This document shows, one piece after another, positions 26,366 through 37,700 of a DNA stretch of 64,000 bases. The notes under the pieces are model-generated. The model did no database searches, had not been told where the DNA came from, and saw only the letters and a program-made list of their open reading frames with translations. The position numbers and the translations under genes are program-made. Every line of letters begins with the position of its first letter. The first letter of the stretch is position 1. Origin of the DNA: Mycobacterium asiaticum (lineage in GTDB: Bacteria > Actinomycetota > Actinomycetes > Mycobacteriales > Mycobacteriaceae); assembly GCF_001673635.1 (NCBI RefSeq), contig NZ_LZMH01000044.1:124001-188000 (forward strand), in the 5' to 3' direction.

Positions 26366-28252
26366 GTGACCATGACCGAATCGCATCAGGCTGACCGTGC
26401 TGTGCTCAGCCGGCTCACACAGGAATTCGACGCCCTGGCCCGGCAGATGTCCCGGGTGTCCGGGGAGCTCAGCCAATTGGACCGGCTGATCGCCAGCTCC
26501 GCCCCACCAGCCGCGCAGCCCACACCCCCACCGACACCCACTGCGGCGCCGGCCTACGCGCCTCCCCAGCAACAGCAGCCCGCACCCTATTGGCAGAATT
26601 ACTGGCAGTACTGGACTCCCGCGGCCGCAGCGCCGCGCCCGCCCCGACCGCCACGTCAGCACGCTCCGGCGCCGGCCCCGGAGAAGGCCCCAGCACCGGC
26701 GCCGACCCCAGCGCCGGTGGCCCCCGAAACACCCTCAGGGCAAGCCGAATCCGGCTGGATCGGCAAGTTGCTTGCGGTCGCCGGCGTGGCGGTGACGCTG
26801 ATCGGCGTGGTGCTGTTGCTTGTGTTGGCCGCCCAGGCCGGCCTGCTGCGACCGGAGATTCGAGTAGCCGGTGGTGGCGCGCTGGCGATCGCGCTGGTCG
26901 CGGTGTCCGCCCGGTTGCGGACACGGCCCGGCGGCCGCATCGGTGCGATCGCGCTGGCTGCCACCGGTATCGCGACGGCCTACCTGGATGTCATCGCCGT
27001 CGTCACCATTTACAAGTGGGTGCCGGCACCGGCCGGTCTGGTGTTGGCCGCGGTCGTCGGCGGCGCGGGCCTGGCGCTGGCGCGGCGTTGGGACTCCGAA
27101 CAGCTGGCGCTGCTGGTGCTGATACCGCTGATCGGGCTGGCCCCGGCGCTCACCCGCGGCGTGGACTTGCTGCTGGTCAGTTTCATGCTGGCCCTCTCGG
27201 CGGCCGCACTGCCGGTCCAACTGGGCAAGGACTGGATGTGGATGCATGCCGCCCGGGTTGCGGCGCCCACGCTGCCGCTGCTGCTCGCGCTGATGGCCAT
27301 CAGCCGCCACGACAGCGCGTCGCTGATCGGCGGCGCCTGCGCGGTGGCCGCACTGCTGGCCGTCGCGAGCGGCTTGGTCCTGCTGCCGTCCAGCTCGAAC
27401 CCGGCGGCGCTGGCGCTGATCACCACCGCAGGCACCTTGCCCGTGCTGGCCAGCGCGATCGCCGTCGACCGCGCGCTGGCGGCGGTCGTGGCCGCCGCCC
27501 TGGCGATCGCGATGCTTGCCGTCGCATTGATCGGCAACCACCCTCGCATCGTCGTCCAGACGTGGTCGGTCTGGTCTGCCATCTCCGCGCTGATCGCCGT
27601 CACGGTCGCCTTCGCCGGTTACATCGAGGCCCCGGTGCTGCTGGCGCTGGCCGTCGTCATCGCCGTTGCCGGTCGTCGCGACGCGGTAGCACGTTGGAGC
27701 GCTGCGGGTTTCGGCGTCATCGGCACCGGCCTGTTCTATAGTTACGTGCCGCTGCGGGTGCTGGTGCGCCCCACGGCGATCCCCACGCCCATCGCGGTGG
27801 CCACCTTGGCGGCGAGTCTGCTCGTGATTACCTTCGCCGTCGTCATGACACGGGCTTGCATTGCCACCAAGCGGGATTCGGATATCAACGGTCTGCTGAT
27901 CGCGGCGGTCTCCGCCGTGGTTGTCTACGCCGTCACCGCATTTACCGTGACCGCCGGGGTGCTTGTCGGCGGCACCGATGGCGGATTCCTGGCCGGTCAC
28001 ATGGCGGCCACCATCTGCTGGATCGGCGGAGCGGCCGCGCTTTTCGTCTACGCACTGCGCCTGCACGACTCCGACCGCCGGACCGAGCCGATCACCGCGG
28101 GTCTGGCGCTTACCGGTGCGGCCACGGCCAAGCTGTTCCTGTTCGACCTGGCCACGCTGGACGGCATCTTCCGGGTGGCGGCGTTCATCATCGTCGGACT
28201 GGTGCTGCTGGGCATGGGAGCCGGCTACGCGCGCAGCCTCGCGCGGATGTAG
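26366..28252 (+). CDS. DUF2339 polytopic membrane protein
   Basis: A 628-residue protein. An N-terminal helix (about 10-45) and a long Pro/Ala/Gln-rich linker (about 46-125) precede about sixteen hydrophobic segments. The segment ESGWIGKLLAVAGVAVTLIG begins the membrane part, and FLFDLATLDGIFRVAAFIIV near the end is typical of DUF2339. Function is unknown. GTG 26366 or ATG 26372 may be the start. It lies 53 bp after the response regulator and could share its transcript. A large hairpin follows its stop. Confidence 0.8.
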   Translation: MTMTESHQADRAVLSRLTQEFDALARQMSRVSGELSQLDRLIASSAPPAAQPTPPPTPTAAPAYAPPQQQQPAPYWQNYWQYWTPAAAAPRPPRPPRQHAPAPAPEKAPAPAPTPAPVAPETPSGQAESGWIGKLLAVAGVAVTLIGVVLLLVLAAQAGLLRPEIRVAGGGALAIALVAVSARLRTRPGGRIGAIALAATGIATAYLDVIAVVTIYKWVPAPAGLVLAAVVGGAGLALARRWDSEQLALLVLIPLIGLAPALTRGVDLLLVSFMLALSAAALPVQLGKDWMWMHAARVAAPTLPLLLALMAISRHDSASLIGGACAVAALLAVASGLVLLPSSSNPAALALITTAGTLPVLASAIAVDRALAAVVAAALAIAMLAVALIGNHPRIVVQTWSVWSAISALIAVTVAFAGYIEAPVLLALAVVIAVAGRRDAVARWSAAGFGVIGTGLFYSYVPLRVLVRPTAIPTPIAVATLAASLLVITFAVVMTRACIATKRDSDINGLLIAAVSAVVVYAVTAFTVTAGVLVGGTDGGFLAGHMAATICWIGGAAALFVYALRLHDSDRRTEPITAGLALTGAATAKLFLFDLATLDGIFRVAAFIIVGLVLLGMGAGYARSLARM

Positions 28253-28257
28253 AGGGC

Positions 28258-28317
28258 GCGAGCAGACGCAAAAGCCCCTGACACGCGGAGCGTGCGGGGG
28301 CTTTTGCGTCTGCTCGC
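28258..28317. terminator. Very strong hairpin between convergent genes
   Basis: Perfect 21-nt arms at 28258-28278 and 28297-28317 (ending ACGCAAAAGCCCC and starting GGGGCTTTTGCG) flank an inner stem CACGC-GGA-GCGTG. It sits after the DUF2339 gene and before convergent acpS. Either orientation gives a T-run inside the stem rather than after it. Bidirectional termination is likely. Confidence 0.8.
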
Positions 28318-28376
28318 GGGACCCAGCGGGACCAGCGGGACCCAGCGGGACCCAGCGGGACCCAGCGGGACCTAGC
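28318..28376. repeat. 10-bp tandem repeat GGGACCCAGC
   Basis: Six units in a row: four perfect GGGACCCAGC, one 9-bp unit lacking a C (28328-28336), and a last GGGACCTAGC. The last unit includes the TAG stop codon of acpS (28372-28374 on the minus strand). Copy number could vary between strains. Confidence 0.9.
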
Positions 28377-28764
28377 TGGTTTCCAGGATCGCCACCGCCG
28401 CCGCCGTATCGGCTTCGTGGGTCAGCGAGACGTGGATCGTCACATCGGCCAGGTGCTTGGCGATCTCACCGCTCAACCGCACCCGCGGTCTGCCCCACAT
28501 GTCGGTGACCACTTCGATGTCGCGGTGGATGTCTTCCGGCAGCACCGGCCGCTGCGCGAACCGGGAACCCGACCACGCCTTGATCACCGCTTCCTTCGCC
28601 GCCCAGCGGGCCGCCAGGTGACGCGCCGCCGACGAACTCTTGTCGGATGCGTCGCGGCGCTCGCCGGGGGTGAACGTCTCGGCGAACACCGTCCCGGGCT
28701 GGTCTACCTGCTCGGCGAAGTGCGGAATGGAGACAAGGTCAATCCCGATCCCGACGATGCCCAT
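28372..28764 (-). CDS. acpS: Holo-[acyl-carrier-protein] synthase
   Basis: A 130-residue AcpS that transfers 4'-phosphopantetheine from CoA to the ACP domain of FAS-I. Motifs are MGIVGIGIDLVSIP (Mg-binding Asp) and ARWAAKEAVIKAW (catalytic Glu/Lys), with the end VSLTHEADTAAAVAI. The length equals the M. tuberculosis enzyme. It lies 28 bp downstream of fas on the same strand, as expected for a fas-acpS operon. Its stop codon lies within a tandem repeat. Confidence 0.96.
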   Translation of the reverse strand: MGIVGIGIDLVSIPHFAEQVDQPGTVFAETFTPGERRDASDKSSSAARHLAARWAAKEAVIKAWSGSRFAQRPVLPEDIHRDIEVVTDMWGRPRVRLSGEIAKHLADVTIHVSLTHEADTAAAVAILETS

Positions 28765-28792
28765 GGCTGGCCAGGTTAACGGATGGGCCGAA

Positions 28793-31700
28793 TCATTCGG
28801 ACACCTGGCTCGCGCCATAGATCGAGCCGTCGCCGAGCCGGGCGGCCGGATCCAGCAGCATCGAGGCCTCCTGCGGCTTTTCCGGGAGGTCGTGGTCGAA
28901 GCGACGGTCCGGCGGCCGCTGGTACATCGGCTCGCCCCCGGCGATGGCCGAGGCCAGGCGACGCTGCCCGGCCAGCAGTCGAGCATTGGCACGCCGCTGG
29001 TAGTCGGCACGCTGCCCAGGCTCCAGCGAGGCGATGAACGCCTGCGGGTGCACCAACGCGACCAGACCCGACACGTGGCCGAACCCGAGGCTGGTCAGCA
29101 TGCCGGCCTTGAGCGGGAATTTCCCGCCCAGGCGCAACGTGTCACGCACCCAGACGAAGTGCGCGGCACCGGCCAGTTCGTCGTCGACACAGTCCAGGCT
29201 GCGGTTGGGCGGGATCACCCCGTCGCGCAGCATCTGGCACAGCCCCATCATCTGGAAGACCGCCGCGCCGCCCTTGGCGTGACCGGTCAGGCTCTTCTGC
29301 GACACCACGAACAGCGGAGCGCCCACCGACCGGCCCATCGAGTCGGCGAGCCGCTCGTGCAGCTCCGTCTCGTTCGGGTCGTTGGCCAGCGTCGACGTGT
29401 CGTGCTTGGAGACCACGGCCACGTCGTCGGCGCTCACACCCAGCTTGGCCAGCGCACGCACCAGCGCGGAGTCCTTACCGCCGCGGCCCGCGCCCAGCGC
29501 ACCCAGACCGGGCGCCGGGATCGAGGTGTGTACGCCGTCACCGAAGGACTGGGCGTAGGCCACCACTGCCAGCACCGGCAGACCCATCCTCAGCGCAAGA
29601 TCGCCACGGGCCAACAGGATCGTGCCGCCGCCCTGGGCTTCCACGAAGCCCAGCCGCCGCCGGTCGTTGGGGCGGGAGAACTTCGAATCATGGATGCCGC
29701 GGCCGCGCATCATGCCGGTGTCGGCGGTGGCCGCCATGTCGCCGAAGCCGATGATGGCCTCCAGCGTCAGGTCGTCCAGCCCGCCGGCTACCACCAGCTC
29801 GGCCTTGCCCAACCGGATCTTGTCGACGCCCTCCTCGACCGAGACCGCGGCGGTCGCGCATGCCGCCACCGGATGGATCATCGAGCCGTAGCTACCCACA
29901 TAGGACTGAATCACGTGTGCGGCAACCACATTCGGCAGAACTTCCTGCAGGATGTCGTTCGGCTTGTTCCGGCCCAGCAGGTTGCCGTGGTACATGGTCT
30001 GCATCGAGGTCATGCCGCCCATCCCGGTGCCCTGTGTGCTGGCCACCAAGCTCGGGTGTACGTACCGCATCACCTCGGCCGGGCTGAAGCCCGCGGACAG
30101 GAACGCGTCGACGGTCGCGACAATGTTCCACAGCGCGACCCGGTCGATCGAGGTCGCCATGTCGGGACTGATGCCCCACACCGTCGGGTCGAACCCGGTC
30201 GGGATCTGTGCGCCCACAACGCGGGACAGCTTGGTCTTGCGCGGAACCCGGATTTCGGTGCCGGCTTTGCGGGTCACCTGCCAGTCGCTCGAGTCCGGTA
30301 CCGGCCGCACGACGGTGTGCTCCGGGTCGAATTCGACGAACGCGCGGGCGTCGGCCTCCGACGACACCACGAAGCTGAAGTCCTTGTCCAAGAACACCGA
30401 CACCAGCAACGGGGACGCGTGGTCGGGATCGATCGCGCCGTCGTCGACGAACTCGCGGATGCCGGTGCGTTCCAGGACCGCGTCGTGGTAGCGCTCCACC
30501 AGTTCCGCCTCATCGACCAGATCACCGGAAGACGTGTCATACCAACCAGGTTGCGGGTCATCCTCCCAGCGGATCAGGCCGGTGGTCCAGGCCAGCTCGA
30601 GCACACCGGCGGCCGAGAGTTCGTTCTCGACCTCCATCTCGAAGCGAGTGCGCGACGAGCCGTAAGGGCCGATCTCGGCGCCGCCGACGATTACCACCAG
30701 GTCGGCAGGGTCGACGTCGAGGTCGTCCCATTCCGGCGGCGGTGCCGGGGTGTAGCCGCGCGGCGGCGACGGCAACGCGGCGATGGTGCCGTCGGCCGCC
30801 TCGTCGTCCCCGCTGCCGGCCTCGGCCGACATCTCTTCGCGGGCCTTGGCGGCCAGCTCGGCCATGTCGAGCTGCGCCTCGGCCAGACCGCCGGTGAGGT
30901 CTGCCTTGATCGGCGAACTGGCCGCGGCGACCTTGGATTCCACGTCGCACAGGTTGAGCAGCATCGACGCCATCTCGTCGGTCGAGTAGGTGGTGACGCC
31001 GGCCTCTTCGACGGCCGTGACGATGGCGTCGTTGTGGCCCATCAGCCCGGTGCCGCGCGTCCAACCGATCAGCGCGTGCGCCAAACTGACCCGTTCGGCC
31101 CACGAGGATTCGGCGTGCCAACGGCTGACCACGGCGTCCAGCGCCGACTTCGCCTCGCCGTAAGCCCCGTCCCCACCGAACATGCCGCGGTTGGGCGAGC
31201 CGGGCAGCACCACGTGCAGCCGGGACGCGATGTCGCGTTCGGCGCCGATCTTGGACAGCCCGCTGATCAGCCGCTGCACGGCCCACAGCAGAACCTTCAT
31301 CTCCATCTCGGCGCGAGCGCCCACCTCGGACAGATCGCCCACCACCCGCGGTGCCGCGAACGGGAACAGCAGTGTGGGGGTCTGCGCATCCTTGATGTGA
31401 ATCGACTGCGGCCCAAGGCTTTCGATCTGCTCGGTGCCGATCCATTCGACCAGACCGTCGATGTCGGAGTAGGACGCCATGTTGGCCGCGACCACCCACA
31501 GCGCCGCGCCGAACCGGGCGTGGTCGCGATACAGGTTGCGGTAGAAGGCAAGTCGCTCTTCGTCCAGCTTCGAGGTGGTGGCGATGACGGTGGCGCCGCC
31601 GTCGAGCAGTTTGGCGGCCACCGAAGCGGCGATCGAACCCTTGGAGGCGCCGGTCACCACTGCTACCTCGTTGCGGTACGGGCCGGGATTCGGGTTTTCG

Positions 31701-34700
31701 GCACCGGCGGCGATCCGGCCGTACAGCGAGGCGTGGATCTGCCGGCCCGCGGCCAATGACTTGCCCTGCCACCAGGTGGCCTGATTGGCGACCATGTGGC
31801 CGGCGCCCTCGAAGCGCTCGGACAACCGCACCCAGTCGGCGTCGATGTCACCCTCGTCGGTCAACCACAGCTTGACCAGGTCCTCGCGGGCGCTGGCCCA
31901 GCGGTCGTCGAAGACGACGGCCTTCTTGGCATCGAACGTCGACGCCACCAGACGTGGCCAGTCCGCACCCAATTCGGCCGTGACGAGGTCGATCAGCTCG
32001 GCGTCGGTGGCTCCAGGCGACGCACTGACGGGCTCGTCGAGCCCGAGCTGGCCCAGCACCAGCCGGGCCGCCGAAGCCAGCACGCCGTCGCGCCCGGTGA
32101 TCTGGTCGGTGAATTCGCTCAGTGCGGCCGCGTCGACCGTGGCGCCGCCACCACCGCCGGCCGACGGCAGCGACACGGCGATACCGCGACGGGCGGCCAC
32201 CGCGGTCACCGCGGCGTCGATGACCTTGTCCACCGATGCGGCGTCGGCCAGTGCGCCCTCGTGCAGGTGGCCCATGGCTCCGCCGCGCACGCTGGTCCCT
32301 TCCCGGGTGCCCAGCGCGACCTCGACGGTGACGTGCTTGGCCCACCCCTCGCCCAGTTCCCAGGTCTTGGTGACCCGCTCGGCGATGGCGCCGGGACGCT
32401 TACCCGACGGCCCGAGGACCGTGCGCAACTGGTCGTTGATCGCATCGGAAAGCACTGGGCCGAAAGGCTTGTAGGTGCGGGCGAGCTTGGTCACCTGCGC
32501 CCGCAGTCCGGCCAGGTCGGCCTCGGCGGCCCCGTCGATGGCGCCGAGGTTCAGTTCGGAGCCCAGGTCGACGAGCAACTGGTTGCGTCGCGACGACGCG
32601 CCGTCGGTGATGGACTCGATGGAGTCCAGCTCCTCGATCTGGTCGATGCGCATCTTGGCCGAAATCGCGATCAAGGCCAATGTTGCGTCGGCAGCGTCGA
32701 AGCCGATGTCCTCGGGGCGGGGAGCACCGGACGGCGCGGCCGGCGCCGGCGCGGCCTCCGGCGTTGCCCCAACCTCGGGCGCCGCAGCGGATTCCGCTAC
32801 TTCTTCGGCGGGCTCGTCTTCGGGCTCCGGGTCGGTGTCGGTGGCGAACAGCACCGCGGCGTCGCGCTCGGCGTTGAGTACTTCGATTGTGCTGTGGGCG
32901 TACTCGGGCAGTTTGAGGGTGTTGGTGGCCAGACCCGCGACGGTCGGCGAGGTCTTCACACCGATCTCGACGAACCGCTCCACACCCAGGCCGCCGGCGG
33001 CTTCCTCGGTGAACAGCAGATCCTGCGTCTCGATCCAGCGGACCGGGCTGGCGAACTGCCAGGCCAGCAACTCGATCAGCACCTTGCGGGCCAGGTCACG
33101 CGGCCGCTCGTTGAGCCAGGTGTCGTAGTCGGCGAGGATCTCGTCGAGCGGCTCGGCGGGCACCAGGTCCCGGATCTCCTGGATGAAGTCGCGGTCGAGT
33201 GTGAACGGCCTCGGCACCAGGTTGGGGATGTAACGCCCGAGGATCACTTCGGGGTCCTTGTCGCGCGGCATCAGCCGCTCCAGCGAGCGGCGGAACTCGT
33301 TCACCCCGACCCGGAGCACCCGGGAGTGGAACGGCACGTCGATGCCCGGCACCAGAATGAAAGACCGCTTGCCGCCGCTGAGTTCGCGGCGCCGCTCGAC
33401 CTCGGCCTCCAGCGCTTCGAGTCCGCGCACGGTGCCGGCGATCGCGTACTGCGAGCCGCGCAGGTTGAAGTTCACGATCTCGAGGAACTCACCGGTACTC
33501 GCCGCGATGCCCGCGACGAAGTCGGTGACCTCCTCGTCCGGCAGATCGATCTGCGAGGGCCGGATAGCGGCCAACCGGTAGTTGGAGCGTCCCAGCTCGT
33601 CGCGCGGAACGATGTCGTGCATCTTCGAACCGCGGTGGAACACCGCCTCCAGCAGCGCGTCGAGCTCGAAAACACCGCTGACACAAGCCAGGGCGGTGTA
33701 TTCACCGACCGAGTGACCGCAGGTGATCGCGCCTTCGACGAACGCGCCCTGCTCGCGCATCTCGGCGACCTGCGCGGCCGCCACCGTGGCCATCGCCACC
33801 TGGGTGAACTGCGTGAGGAATAGCACGCCGTCGGGATGGTGGTAGTGCACACCGCTGGCGATGATGCTGGTCGGGTTGTCCCGGACCACGTGCAGCACTG
33901 AGAAGCCCAGCGTGTCACGGGTGAATCGGTCCGCCTCGTCCCAGACCTTGCGGGCAGCCTTGGACCGGGCGCGCACGTCCATGCCCATGCCCTTGTGCTG
34001 GATGCCCTGCCCCGGGAAGGCGTAGACGGTCTTCGGGGCGGCCAGCCGTGCGCTCGCCGACATGACCAGGTCCGAACCGATCCGGGCGCTGACCTCCAAT
34101 ACCTCTGCGCCCTGGTCGATTCCGACCCGCTCCACACGGAAGTCCACCTCGTCGCCGGGACGAACCATGCCCAGGAATCGCGCGGTCCACCCGACCAGCC
34201 GGGCCGGGGGCCGGGCCTGTCCGTCGGTGGCGGTGACCGCGTGTTGCGCGGCGGCCGAGAGCCACATGCCGTGCACGATGGGCGATTCCAGGCCGGCGAG
34301 CAGCGCTGCGGCCTTGTCGGTGTGGATCGGGTTGTGGTCGCCCGACACGACGGCGAACGGGCGCATGTCGACCGGTGCACCGATCGTGACGTCGCGGCGG
34401 CGCCGCCGCGGGGTGTCGGTGGCGTTTTCCGAGACCGCTCCCCCGGCCCGGGCCGGGTCGGCGAGTTCGGCCGGGCCCGTGCGGCCCAGGATCGCAAACC
34501 GCTCCTGCATGGTCGCGATGGTCGCGCCGTCGCTTCCGGTGACCGTGACCAGCACCGGCACCACCCGGCCCATGTCGGTGTCGGTGGCCGCCGAAGCCGT
34601 TGCGGTGATTGTCAATTGGGCGGGGACGGTGGGCAGCCGGTCGGCCAGCCGGACCGCGTGGTCCAGATGCACCAGGCTGAGCAGTCCCTCCACCACGGGC

Positions 34701-37700
34701 ACGCCGGTGTCGGTCGTCGCGGCACCGATCGCGGCGAACACGGCGGGCCAGCACAAACCCACCAGCGCGTCGGGCACGGTGGTGAGGCTGGGCGCCAGGG
34801 GCTCACCGAACGTGGCCGTGACCCCGGTGTGGTCGGCGACCCGTTCGGGGTCCCAGTCGACCGTCACCGTGGCGGCGCCGTCGCGGACCTCGGGCAGCGA
34901 CTCGGGCCCGTCGGCACCAGCGGCTATCGCCAGCACCGAACGCATTGCGGCGGTGGCGTCCTCGGTGGACACCACCGGAATGCCGCCGTCGACGGTGTTG
35001 GCGGGCAACCGCAACACGATGTCGATCCAGGTGCCCGAGATCGGCACGCTGAGCACGACGCTGGACCCCTCCGGATTGACCTGTAGCCGGGATCCGGTGG
35101 AAGTGTGTGTGGCGGTTCGGTTTTCGTGAACCTGCCAGTCGCCCGGCTCGGCGATCCGGTGCACCGGGTTGGTGGTGGTACGTCCCGCCCACAACACGTC
35201 GGGCGCGTCGAGGACGACGGCGAGCGGGCCCCGGACGTCCGGGCGGCCCAGTCGGCGCGACGTCACCTCCTGGGGTTCGGCGCCAGGCACCCCGACCAAC
35301 TCGTCGATAGCGGCCTGCTCGAACCGGTCCAGCAGTTCACCGACCGGTTCGTCCAGCCGGGTGATACCGGCCACCGCCGCCGGGCCGGGGATGATGCATA
35401 CCTGGTCGGCGTCGTAGCGGGCGTCGTGCGCCTGCCACAGCGAGTCGCTGCGCCACCAGCGGCGGACGTCCTTGTCGATCACCGGCACGAAATTGACCGG
35501 CTTGCCCAGCGTCTTGCAGAGGGTGACGAAGAACGGCACATCCGCGGGATGCAGCTGAACGGTTTCGGCGTCCGGGTAACGCTCGAGCAGAGTGGCGATG
35601 GCCTGTTCGGGATTCTCCAACTGCGCGGGGTCGGCGAAGAGGGTTTCGATAGGGCCGAAATCCTTTGGGTGCAAACGCGCTTCGGTGCGCTTGAGCATCT
35701 CCTCGAACCGGTCGCGCCAGGTGTCGGCCAGCCACGGGCTGCCCGGGGCCGCGGTGTCGGCGGTGGAATCGCCGTCGCCGATGGCCAACTCGACGTAGCG
35801 ACGCAGCCATTGCAGGTAGGTCATCTCCGCGACGTCGCCGAAGTAGGGCTTGGCGGTCTTGGCCATCGCGGCGATGATCTCGTCGCGTCGCGCGGCGACG
35901 GCATCCGCGTCACCGGCGACCTCGTCGAGCAGCTGCCCGCACCGCGAGGCGCTGTTGTCGATCTCGTGGATGTCGGCGCCGAGCTGGCTGCGGCTGGAAG
36001 CCATGCCGCCCTGGGCTTTTCCGGCACTGATCCATTGGTCGGTGCCCTGGGTTTCGACCAGCATCCGCTTGACCGACGGTGAGGTGGTCGCCTCCAGCGT
36101 CGCCATCGCCGCGGTGCCGACCAGAATGCCGTCGATCGGCATCAGCGGGAAACCGTATTCCTGCGCCCAGCGACCGGACAGGTACTCGGCGGCCCGCTCC
36201 GGGGTGCCGATGCCGCCGCCGACGCAGACGGTGATGTTCGAGCGCGACCGCAGCTCGGAGTAGGTCGCCAGCAACAGGTCGTCGAGGTCTTCCCACGAGT
36301 GGTGTCCGCCGGCCCGGCCGCCTTCGACGTGCATGATCACCGGCTTGGTGGGCACCTCGGTGGCGATGCGGATCACCGATCGGATCTGCTCGATGGTTCC
36401 GGGTTTGAACACGACGTGGCTGATGCCGATGTCGTTGAGCTCTTCGATCAGCTCGACGGCTTCCTCCAGGTCCGGGATGCCGGCACTGACGACGACGCCG
36501 TCGATCGCCGCGCCGGACTGGCGGGCCTTCTGCACCAGGCGCTTGCCGCCCAGTTGCAGCTTCCACAAATAGGGGTCGAGGAACAGCGCGTTGAACTGGT
36601 AGGTGCGACCGGGCTCGAGCAGTCCGGACAGTTCCTCGATGCGGTTGGCGAAGATCTCTTCGGTGACCTGACCGCCACCGGCCAGCTCGGCCCAGTGCCC
36701 CGCGTTGGCGGCCGCGGCGACGATCTTCGCGTCCACCGTGGTCGGCGTCATCCCGGCCAGCAGGATCGGTGACCGGCCGGTGAGCCGGGTGAATTTGGTC
36801 GACAGCTTGACCCTGCCGTCGGGAAGGCAGACCACCGTCGGGGCGTAGCTCGACCAGGCGCGGGCCACCTCCGGGGTGGCTCCGACGGTGAACAAATTGC
36901 GCTGACCGCCACGGGTGGCCGCGGGCACGATGCCAATCCCCAGACCGCGGATGACCGGCGCGGTGAGTCGGGTCAGGATGTCGCCGGGACCGAGGTCGAG
37001 GATCCACCGGGCTCCAGCGTCGTTCACCCGGGTGATCTCGTTGACCCAATCGACCTTCTCGACCAGGATCGCGTTGGCCAGCTCCCGCGCCAGCGCGACA
37101 TCGAGGCCAACCTTCTCCGCCCAGCCACCGACGATGTCGATGCCGTCGGCCAGTCGGGGGGTGTGGAAGCCGACCTCGACCTTCACCGGATCGAAGATGG
37201 GCGCGAACACGTCGCCGCCACGGACCTTGTTCTTGCGGTCGGCTTCTTCCTTCTCCGAGATCTGGTTGCAGTAGAGCTCGAAGCGGGACAACTGTTCGGG
37301 CGTCCCGGTGATGACCACCGATCGGCGGCCGTTGCGGATGGACAGCACCGGCGGCAGCACCGTCCGCACATCCTGTGCGAACTCGTCGAGCAGTTGGCCG
37401 ATGCGCTCCGGGTCCGCGTTGGTCACCGACACCATCGGCGGGCGGTCACCGAGCACCGAGATACCGCGCCGACGGGCCACCAGCGTGCCGGCGGCGCCGA
37501 TGAGCTGGGCCATCGCCAGCAGCTCGACGTCGCGCGTTCCGGACGCCTGCAGCGCCTCGACAGCCAGCACGCCCGCCGAGTGTCCCGCCAGGGCCACCGG
37601 CGGCGTCTGGATCAGGTCCATGCCCTGTCGGGCCAGCGCACGGATGGCCGCCAGTTGGGTGAGCAGCACGCCCGGTATCGAGACGGCTGACGACGTCAGG

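Noticed and set aside
28258..28317. Classical rho-independent terminator with a U-tract
   Set aside because: The T-run lies inside the stem rather than after it, so it is described as a hairpin terminator of the mycobacterial kind, not a canonical one.
28318..28376. CRISPR-like array
   Set aside because: The units are contiguous 10-bp tandem copies with no spacers and no cas genes nearby.
28640..31759. A 1039-codon open frame on the plus strand
   Set aside because: It lies antisense to fas, has the Arg/His/Gly-rich composition of a G+C-driven shadow frame and no domain; fas on the other strand is unmistakable.
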